64,000 nucleotides of DNA from Bimuria novae-zelandiae CBS 107.79 (lineage: Eukaryota; Ascomycota; Dothideomycetes; Pleosporales; Didymosphaeriaceae), in the NCBI GenBank assembly GCA_010015655.1, contig ML976707.1, positions 92,575-156,574 of the forward strand. The letters run 5' to 3'. The position numbers and the translations under genes were made by a program. The notes beneath the pieces were generated by a model. The model saw nothing but the letters and a program-made list of their open reading frames with translations, ran no database searches and was not told the DNA's origin. Below are positions 57,203-64,000 of the stretch, piece by piece; positions within the stretch are counted from its first letter, which is position 1; each line of letters opens with the position of its first letter.

Positions 57203-57589
57203 CTACCCATACACCACCCGCGCAACCATCCCCCCAACCGCCTCCTCCACCCTCCTCACCCTCTCCTTAAACCCATCCAGATCCTCATTTGCCTTCCCCA
57301 GCGCCTCATCTTTCCCATACCCCGCTACAACATATATTTCCGCAGCGTCGACGACACTCACCTTCCCTCCCAACTCCAGCAGGGTAGCAATAGTCTCTTT
57401 TACCTCCTCTGTGATGCCGCGGAGGGAGAGTTTTGCGGTTTCGCGGTCAGAGGAGAAGAGCGTGGTGAGGGACTCGTGGTAGGTGTCAGTAGCTCGAACG
57501 AGGAGGGTGTGCAGGTGTGTGAGGTGCGCGGAGAGGTGGGCTATGAGGGCGAGGGTGGACTGGCCACGTTGGAGCGGAGGTGTGGACAT
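57203..57589 (-). CDS. Small hypothetical helical protein
   Basis: A 128-residue single frame with even codon usage and amphipathic helices throughout (LIAHLSAHLTHLHTLLVRAT; ITEEVKETIATLLELGGKV; LDGFKERVRRVEEAVGGMVA). No signal peptide, membrane segment or known domain. The heptad-like spacing suggests a helical bundle or coiled coil. It lies between two unrelated genes and has only a short 5' flank. Confidence 0.6.
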   Translation of the reverse strand: MSTPPLQRGQSTLALIAHLSAHLTHLHTLLVRATDTYHESLTTLFSSDRETAKLSLRGITEEVKETIATLLELGGKVSVVDAAEIYVVAGYGKDEALGKANEDLDGFKERVRRVEEAVGGMVARVVYG

Positions 57590-58177
57590 TGCGTAAGTAG
57601 TTTGCTATCGTTCTGACCTTTGATTTTAGATTTTATTTTTGCAGGTTTTTTGGAAGGGCGTGCTGAGGAAAGGTTTTATATAGTGTTTCTTGGTGGTGAT
57701 CGAGCTGCTGGATCTCCAACCCCAATGTCTCTCATTTTGGAGAATGGCGTTCCAAAATCCTCCCAAGGACTCGAGAAAGAAGATCAGTGGTGTGATTTAT
57801 AGGATTGAAATGGTTTTCGAGATACATGATGTTTCTGGTGACTGCAATACTTCAAATGCTATGTTGCATGTTAAACAGCATCGCTGCTTGTCTACGAGAT
57901 AGGGTATACGATATTAAGGCACCTGCACGAAGCTTTTAGGAACACCAAATACCTAGGTAATCGGCATATAGCAGCGACACGGTCGTAATATGTTCTTCTT
58001 CCGTTCTCTTGAGAGGCAGGCAGTGTCGATGGTGGACTGGACAAAAAATTTATGTCTACTAACACAAAGACTAAGTACACCATACATCCAACTGCTCGCA
58101 TGACCAGAGCAGTCACTCTAGCAAGCCCCGTGAATCCTCCCTTCGTACATCCCTTCCCCCCATCCTTCCCCCATCCC
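57590..58177. other. Intergenic region
   Basis: About 590 bp with only short frames. No repeat or RNA gene recognised. Confidence 0.45.
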
Positions 58178-58750
58178 TCACTTCTGCGTCGCATGCGAAG
58201 AGCTCAACCTCGACGCCGCACCACTCCCAATCTTCTTCGACGCCTTGCTCACCTTACTCAGCGTAGTCGTTGCACCCCAGCCACCGCCATCCTCCCCACT
58301 GGCCCCTCCCGTAACACCTCCTCCCGCGCCAGCCCCGTCAGCGCCAGCTCCTCCACACCCAGTACAACAATTCAACTTCCGAAACGTAGCCCCGTTTCCG
58401 CCGGCGCGAACCCCAACGCACACATCTACGTTGAACGGCGCGGATTTGCACGCTTCGAGTGCGGCGAGGGCGGCAGCGAGGTCGCGCTTTAGTTTGAGAC
58501 GGTCTTCTGCTAAGGCCTGCACTATTATCAGCATATGGAAAGGTTTCAAATTGGCGAGGTGATGGGGATGGAAGAAGAGCAGATGACCCGCGAGGATAAA
58601 GGGTGGTAAGGAAAGAATTGCATGTACGTTGGCATCGGTGTGGAGCGCATCGGCCCATGTGTGTAGTTTTCCGCCGATGGCGATAAGTTCGTCGCCGGTG
58701 GATTTCAGGCTGGTGGCGAGGGTGAGGAGGGAGGCTATGTGGTCGGCCAT
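58178..58750 (-). CDS. Hypothetical protein with a Cys/Gly-rich linker
   Basis: A 190-residue frame starting MADHIASLLTLATSLKSTGD. Residues 1-100 are helical, with a hydrophobic stretch AILSLPPFILAGHLLFFHPH that could associate with a membrane. A CCTGCGG motif and a long Gly/Ala-rich low-complexity segment follow, then a Ser/Lys-rich basic tail (SKASKKIGSGAASRLSSSHA). I do not recognise the family. The overlapping plus-strand frames in the Gly-rich part are antisense artefacts of GC-rich repeats. Confidence 0.55.
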   Translation of the reverse strand: MADHIASLLTLATSLKSTGDELIAIGGKLHTWADALHTDANVHAILSLPPFILAGHLLFFHPHHLANLKPFHMLIIVQALAEDRLKLKRDLAAALAALEACKSAPFNVDVCVGVRAGGNGATFRKLNCCTGCGGAGADGAGAGGGVTGGASGEDGGGWGATTTLSKVSKASKKIGSGAASRLSSSHATQK

Positions 58751-59187
58751 TTTGGATTATGCCGTACGCGCGGAGACAGCGAAGACCACCGATATGTGAT
58801 AGGAATGCTGGAGAAGTGGAGATTGGAATGGATGTGTGTGAGTACGGGGTTATGGGGTTTATATATAGGAATCCTGCGGCAGACGATTTAGCAAATAAGG
58901 CGTGAAGAGGAAGGCGCTGAAATTGAATGCGATGCTGCACGATTACAGCTGTGAAGACGGTGTTTTTGGCATATATTGTGAATGCGCAAGGCAGCGCTAG
59001 TAAACTCTGACGCTGCGAGCGAAGAGAAATGGAATCGACAATCGCGTCCTGGTGACGGCGATCAACATCCACCGCAATGCAAAATCTCGAAGGCAACATT
59101 CGTGGAAGCTGTGATTGCGCATATTCACACTGCGACCAAACAGCAGCCAGTAAGCAAAACGCGAAAAAGAGGTGCTCACAAAAGGAT
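58751..59187. other. Intergenic region
   Basis: About 440 bp between two minus-strand genes, with the promoter of the 58178-58750 gene. A TATATATA-containing segment lies near 58859. Confidence 0.45.
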
Positions 59188-60402
59188 TCACGCCTTGGAG
59201 TCATCCCGCATCTTCCGCATCTCCGCTAACAGATCCTCTCTCGACCACCCTTTTTCCAGCGCCCGAAGGAGAAGATCCTGCTCGCTCTCAGGAGCCATAC
59301 CAGCAGTTTCCGGCACCCGTCTATCCAGATTCGTCGGGAACGGATATCCCTCCGCTACATTACTAACGAAGGCCTTTACTTCATCGCTCAGACCCTCTTT
59401 CTCGTATCTCTCTCTCAGTGCGTCCCACGTTGCTCCAACAAGCGGATACGTGTCAATCATCTCCATCGGCTTCCCAAACGCGCTCGAGATCTGCAGCAGA
59501 TTCGCCGAGCGCATAATATCAGCTGAGTCATTTCGGCCAGCTGCATGGAAGAGTGCAGGATTGAAGAACAGCCCATCGCCCTGGTCCAGTGGCACAGAGA
59601 CATATTTCGCCAGAAAGTATTCCTGGAACACAGGGATGCGATACGCCATGTAGCCCTCCTCGAACTTCTGGCTGAATGGTAGCAACCGCGTTGGTCCGCT
59701 ATCAAGCGGCATGTCGGAGTGCGCGACTGCACCTTGCAGCGTTAGGAATTGCGACGCAACTTGCAAAGCCTTGGGAAACTTTGCGCACGACTCGTTGTCC
59801 TGGAAGCCGATGTGATAATCGCGGTGCGAAATCTGCGCTTGCGCACCCGGCTTGACGATGTTGACTTGAGCCGTGAGGCGGTGATGTGGACCCAGCCACG
59901 CCGATGATATGAGAGGTAGCCATGGATTTGAATAGTATTCCAGGAATGAGTCTGCGTCTTGTAGGCAGTGCTTGGAGACTGAGTTCCAGATGCGGTCGTT
60001 TGCGCCGGAGCCCGCGAAGTGGTCGCCGCGCTTGCCGGAGCGTTTCTTCTCTTCATCGATTATGCTCGAATATGCGGTATTTACTCTTTCTAGGAGGGTA
60101 TTGTCTTTGTATAGACGCTTTGTGACGAAAACCCCTGGTCCGGAGAGGAGGATGTGGTACCATTCGTCTTGCAGAGCTGAGCGTTGAGCGGCTGATAATG
60201 CGGAGAAATCGGGGAGTTCGTAGGTAGGTACATTGGCTTCGATCGATGCTGCAAGAGGATACTGGATTGGTTTTGATTCTGTTGTGAGCTTCTTGAACTT
60301 TTCCAGCGATGGTGGTTGGTTCACAGAGAATAGCCGAGGTCCTATTGGAGAGTGACCGTTTGCGTGGCCATTCGTCGAAGGCCCCGTACCATTCATTGTC
60401 AC
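59188..60402 (-). CDS. Phytanoyl-CoA dioxygenase (PhyH) family protein
   Basis: A single-exon 404-residue frame. The double-stranded beta-helix of the Fe(II)/2-oxoglutarate oxygenases is marked by the metal motif HRDYHIGF (His-x-Asp, near residues 189-191) and the distal FFNPALFHAAGRN (His near 282), followed by an Arg-containing segment (IMRSANLLQIS). LDSGPTRLLPFSQKFEEGYM matches the PhyH core. The N-terminal 40 residues are Asn/Gly-rich and probably disordered; there is no signal peptide. Fungal members include many secondary-metabolite and lipid hydroxylases, so the substrate is open. The start is at the first of two close ATGs (residues 1 and 3). It is the last gene before the right-hand repeat block. 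Confidence 0.88.
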   Translation of the reverse strand: MTMNGTGPSTNGHANGHSPIGPRLFSVNQPPSLEKFKKLTTESKPIQYPLAASIEANVPTYELPDFSALSAAQRSALQDEWYHILLSGPGVFVTKRLYKDNTLLERVNTAYSSIIDEEKKRSGKRGDHFAGSGANDRIWNSVSKHCLQDADSFLEYYSNPWLPLISSAWLGPHHRLTAQVNIVKPGAQAQISHRDYHIGFQDNESCAKFPKALQVASQFLTLQGAVAHSDMPLDSGPTRLLPFSQKFEEGYMAYRIPVFQEYFLAKYVSVPLDQGDGLFFNPALFHAAGRNDSADIMRSANLLQISSAFGKPMEMIDTYPLVGATWDALRERYEKEGLSDEVKAFVSNVAEGYPFPTNLDRRVPETAGMAPESEQDLLLRALEKGWSREDLLAEMRKMRDDSKA

Positions 60403-60735
60403 CTTTGAGGCAATGCTTGATGATGTGGACGTTGAAGCTCTTCAGAGCAGTGCTAAATAGGTTGTAGACTGCCCTGATGGGCAATTTTGCCTGTTACCAT
60501 GCCGAGACAGTCTGTGCGCCCCGACAAGTCAGCGCGCCACCCCAACATGATCGCCCAGCAACATTACGCTACTAAGCTACCCACAATCAATATTATCACG
60601 AGATTTTCTGGAGTTAAGGTCTCCTAGGCCTGTAGATAATTACTAGCTACTTAGATTATAGATATTTACTTAGTATTCTAATAATTTAGCCACTACGTAA
60701 TAAGGGCGTTAGTAAAGTAAATATAACGCACTCCT
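60403..60735. other. Promoter region of the PhyH gene and border of the second repeat block
   Basis: Unique sequence up to about 60600. From there composition shifts to AT-rich, TpA-rich sequence. Confidence 0.5.
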
Positions 60736-61815
60736 GTCCGATTACATGGCACTTTGCACTAAACTCAAAGTGTAAAGGTGGCTGGGCAATCCTACGCCAA
60801 GAAAAGAAGACTTCGGTAGCAGTCTGACAGAACACGAACAAGACACAACACGAACATTATTAATTAATTATTATAATTATTAATTCTTATTATTGCATTA
60901 GCTTAAAGTGACAGAATACTATTAAATCTAATAATTAAAAGTCTTACTACCTTAATACGACTAGTTGCAATGGCGTAATTTACCCTTAAAGACGCTATAG
61001 TTATCCTAACTAATAATAATAACTTTACTATATAGCTGCAACAACTCAAAATGCGATGTAAGCCACTTAATATCTAGAAAATTATTAATCTAGACTTACC
61101 TATTAATCTGAAAACGAAACCCGTTATGCTAAAGCCTCCCGCTATTAGCCTCTACTAAGCATTACAAGCTTATGTGACTGCAAACCTGAACACCCCGCTA
61201 ATACACCTATTGTAACTATTAACGCAAGGCATAAAGGCATATAAGGACGATATTAATATCTATAAGATACTTCTAGAAGACTATAAGATGAACGATCGCG
61301 AATACAAAGAGGAGAGGGCAAACATTAATAAGGTAGTTATCTACCTATAATTAATAGTTTTAGCCCACCTACAAAAGAATTGCTGTTTACTAGAGCTATT
61401 AATTAAGCAATAGATTAGTAATCTTATAGCTAGAGTTAGTGTTAACCTAGAGCATGAGCAAATGCGGGCAAGGACCTAATATTATAAGGCGATTAAGCCT
61501 ATAAGAAGCGTAGCTACCTGGCATACATGGCTAAATGAGTATAATTACGCGGCTACTGAAGCAGAAACCTAAGGGGTAGGAGAGCTTTAGTAGCTAAGCG
61601 TAGTTAAAGAAGACTTTATAAAGGTAGTTAATTATATTGCCTTCTAATAGGTTACAAATTTTTAGTTAACCTAAAGAAAGGACCCGTCTGTCTCTAGGGA
61701 AGGCATAATGAGACTCTTCTAAGACTATATAAATCTCTAGCACCCGAATAAGGGCAAATAAAAAGGCGCTTTTGCTGCTGCAGAGTCATTTCTCGCTAAA
61801 GGTGGTAAATCTACC
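60736..61815 (+). mobile_element. Ty1/Copia gag fragment, first tandem copy (RIP-degraded)
   Basis: Begins CTGTCCGATTACATGG, the same word that begins the next copy at 61815. Plus-strand translation gives a gag-like relic (QGIKAYKDDINIYKI, DYKMNDREYKEERANINKV, TWHTWLNEYNYAATEAET) that matches the second copy segment by segment. It is cut after AFAAAESFLAKGGKST and lacks the zinc knuckle and protease. Confidence 0.65.
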
Positions 61816-63435
61816 TGTCCGATTACATGGTCCCTTGCATGAGATACATTCCTCCCTTGCATGAGATACATTCTATAATAAAGCAAGGGATGTCTTTATG
61901 GTTATATAGATGCTACCTCCTACAGCAGGAGAACAACGATTAATTAATTATTTATTCTATCTTATTAAGAAAACCCTCTAATCTAATAATTAAGAGTCTT
62001 ACTGCCTTAACCAAACCTTAAAAGAACAAAAATGTCGCTATTAACACTCCGCGACTTAACGATTGTGTTAACTAATTATATAAACTACACACCGTAGCTA
62101 CTATAACTAAAAGCGCGATGCGAACTAATAGATATATAGTCTATTATTAACCTAGATAGAGCTAAACTTCCACGCAAAAAGCCGACTCCGCTGTTACTAC
62201 TAGAAATAGCAAGTTACTAACTAATTATCCGCGTAAACGACGACGATTAATAGAACCCTCTAACACGCCTATTAGAGCTATTAAACTTAGGTCTTAAGGC
62301 ATATAAGGAGGACATTAAGTTCTATAAGATATAGCTTAAAGACTATAAGATAAAGGACAAAGAATACTACGAGGAGAGAACAAGTCTTGAGAAAGTGGTT
62401 ATTTATATCTAATCTACTATGTTGTAACACCTTTAACGCAACTGCTACAAGCCTGGAGAGTAGATCTAGCAATAGATTACGTCTCTAACACAGACTATAG
62501 GCGTTGATAAGGAGGACGAACAGGATAGAGCAAGAGCACGATACTTATAGGCTCTTAAGCTAATAAGATAACCTCTAAACTGGGATACCTGGCTAACTGA
62601 GTATAATTAGGCAGCTATAGAAGTAGAGACGAATAATATTGCTAAAGTATAATTAATCTATAATACTATAAAGGACTTCTTAACTACAATTATAAAGGCT
62701 ACTCCTACTTAGGGCGTGTCCTTTCAAGAAACTGGACGCCGAGACGCAAATATGATAAGAAAGGAGATGATAAAACGCTTCTAAGAACATATGGCAATAC
62801 TCCACCTGATTAAGGGTAAATAGTATAGGGGCGCCTTTGCTACTAGTGAGCTATCTCTTGCTGCTGGTAGTGCATCCACCCTAGGCACTAACAGGGACGC
62901 CTCTTACGCTGCTAAAGACGCGCTATCTTCTACGAATAACTAACGTGGACAGGGAAGACCTTGACGAAAACAATCCTTTAGTTAAAGAACTATATCTAAG
63001 TAGTTCTTGATAAAGGATATAATAGTAGTTAAAGGCAAAAAATGCCCTGCTTATAAATAAAGGCATAGTCTACAAGACTACTTATACGTATATCTGGATC
63101 ATGCACTAGAGTGGTTTAGGCCACGACCTGGCTTTGCAGAAATGGTATAATACAGGATCCAAAATAATTCACATCTACAAGAGGAGATAAGGAAGGTGAA
63201 AAGACTAAAGTCTTAAATACCTAGAATTAAATTATCGCATACTCCTACTCTAACTCGAATTACTAAGGCTAATGATGAGTGACTAGATAGACGCAAGATT
63301 ACTAAAATCCTAGCGAGCTTTAATGCCGCATCCTTCCACAATGACCTAAACACGTACCTATTGCGATACTTAGCCATACTTAATTTAGGCATAACCTGCT
63401 ATATCTTTAACGACATTAATCGCTTTATCTTATAC
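61815..63435 (+). mobile_element. Ty1/Copia gag-protease fragment, second tandem copy (RIP-degraded)
   Basis: After a leader with a duplicated 21-bp word (TCCCTTGCATGAGATACATT + C at 61831 and 61853), gag relics follow (LGLKAYKEDIKFYKI, DYKIKDKEYYEERTSLEKV, NWDTWLTEYN). A CCHC knuckle relic lies near 63035-63080 (KKCPAYK-stop-RHSLQDY). The Copia protease motif at about 63375-63425 reads LAILNLGITCYIFNDINRFI, where DSG-T-CHIFNDINRF would be expected. It ends at 63435 where the hAT element begins. Integrase and RT are not in the window. Confidence 0.75.
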
Positions 63436-64000
63436 CAGCACAGATGGCAACAATCCAGCCAGCCAGCTTTCTGGCTATAGGCTGGATGGCTTGGTGTTTT
63501 GTGGGTCGTAGAACCGGCTGGATGGCTTGATTGGCTACGGGCGCTCGGCTGGCTGGATGGGCTTGAGGAGCTTGTTTCCTAATTAGGCAAATTGTATAGA
63601 AAGCTTGGTGTTTCAACCTTCGTCCCATGTGTCCACATGGTACTTTGAGATGAGCTGTTCAACCGTAAGCTGCTCCTTCTCGTCGACCTCGCTGCTGCCA
63701 AACCCAGCTTTTCTCCACCTTCTACTGCAGTGTATCGCTGCCAAAAGCTCCGGAGAGATCTTCCGTCTCCGAGGCTCTAACAGGTCGCCTAGCTCGCTGA
63801 AAACTCGCTCGCACTCACAACTTGAAGCCGGTATTGAGAGTACGTCAAGCGCAAGCTTGCTAAGATTGGGGTATCGATCCTGCAGCCCTACCCAGTATTT
63901 TGTAGGGAACTTTGCGCTGTCGCTACCTGCTTCAACCTGCGGCTCGCGGCGCTTCCATGTATCGAACTCGTCCTCCTCGTCAACTGCCCTGTTTGGATCG
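63436..64000 (-). mobile_element. hAT transposon, 3' end (partial, continues off the window)
   Basis: The terminus CAGCACAGATGGCAACAATC lies next to the Copia fragment. The following 150 bp carry repeated GGCTGGATGG words and their complements, as in hAT subterminal regions. The flanking octamer TCTTATAC (63428-63435) is the candidate target duplication, but the other end is outside the window. The sequence has normal GC content and no RIP-type decay. Confidence 0.7.
63613..64000 (-). CDS. hAT-family transposase, C-terminal part (partial)
   Basis: An open frame of 128 codons enters from the right edge and stops at 63615-63613. It contains the hAT dimerisation (Dimer_Tnp_hAT) signature: KFPTKYWVGLQDRYPNLSKL, then ALDVLSIPASSCECERVFSE and LLEPRRRKISPELLAAIHCS. 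The motif is intact and without stops, so the element may have been active recently. The catalytic RNase-H-like domain and zinc finger would lie beyond 64000. Confidence 0.92.
   Translation of the reverse strand, partial: DPNRAVDEEDEFDTWKRREPQVEAGSDSAKFPTKYWVGLQDRYPNLSKLALDVLSIPASSCECERVFSELGDLLEPRRRKISPELLAAIHCSRRWRKAGFGSSEVDEKEQLTVEQLISKYHVDTWDEG

Noticed and set aside
58338..59204. 288-codon minus-strand frame overlapping the 58178-58750 gene
   Set aside because: Different frame from the better-supported 190-codon gene, with Arg/Pro/Ser-rich shadow composition and an extent that crosses intergenic DNA.
51291..60402. Biosynthetic gene cluster (ACMSD-like decarboxylase plus PhyH oxygenase)
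   Set aside because: No polyketide synthase, NRPS or terpene synthase lies between, and the intervening genes are housekeeping.
61380..61560. Possible tRNA-like or RNA gene in the AT-rich Copia region
   Set aside because: No cloverleaf or A/B-box pair could be traced; the sequence is explained as a gag remnant.

Overview
The window reads as a chromosomal segment of a filamentous ascomycete, most likely a Dothideomycete of the Pleosporales type (inference). The grounds are short introns of about 45-110 bp with CTAAC-like branch sites, fungal versions of the conserved genes, and large AT-rich blocks whose transposon reading frames are full of TAA/TAG codons and TpA steps. That pattern is the signature of repeat-induced point mutation (RIP, C:G to T:A at CpA). 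No rRNA, tRNA or CRISPR array was seen.

Layout. (1) 1-6.6 kb, unique, all genes on the minus strand: a truncated edge gene, a 909-residue disordered membrane protein, a secreted DJ-1/PfpI-like protein and a glutathione S-transferase. (2) 6.9-35.1 kb, a RIP-degraded transposon graveyard. At its core an old Ty3/Gypsy chromovirus (Gypsy-0, plus strand) is split by a second Gypsy element (Gypsy-1, 11025-24488, TSD CTAGC/CTAGT), which is itself split by a third in reverse orientation (Gypsy-2, 16074-22715, perfect TSD GCATA). Solo LTRs, a Fot1/pogo DNA transposon (27164-29124, TA target site), two diverged LTRs and a short LTR element (33304-35141, perfect TSD TTAAT) complete it. (3) 35.2-41.5 kb, a gene-poor island with three small unrecognised proteins that may share a helical motif, a hAT-like inverted-repeat element with GAACG-rich arms, a 10-N assembly gap, and a pseudogene carrying RIP-type stop codons. 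(4) 41.6-60.4 kb, a conserved gene block: GFA/CENP-V domain protein, WD40 inositol-polyphosphate 5-phosphatase, CHY zinc-finger protein, proteasome alpha-4, D-2-hydroxyglutarate dehydrogenase, an ACMSD-like amidohydrolase, methylenetetrahydrofolate reductase (MET12 type), a secreted protein of unknown function, two small hypothetical proteins and a phytanoyl-CoA dioxygenase family protein. (5) 60.6-64 kb, a second repeat block: a RIP-degraded Ty1/Copia gag-protease region with a tandem gag duplication, followed by an undamaged hAT transposase C-terminus that runs off the window.

The conserved genes are unrelated housekeeping functions (protein turnover, one-carbon metabolism, phosphoinositide signalling, mitochondrial 2-hydroxyacid oxidation) and do not form a biosynthetic cluster. 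Several are arranged as head-to-head pairs with short shared promoters (proteasome alpha-4/D2HGDH; amidohydrolase/MET12; 5-phosphatase/CHY). The main interest lies in the nested repeats, the boundary island with signs of RIP spill-over, and unusual gene structures, including a 5-nt first coding exon in the CHY gene. Exon boundaries were inferred by eye from splice motifs and reading-frame continuity.
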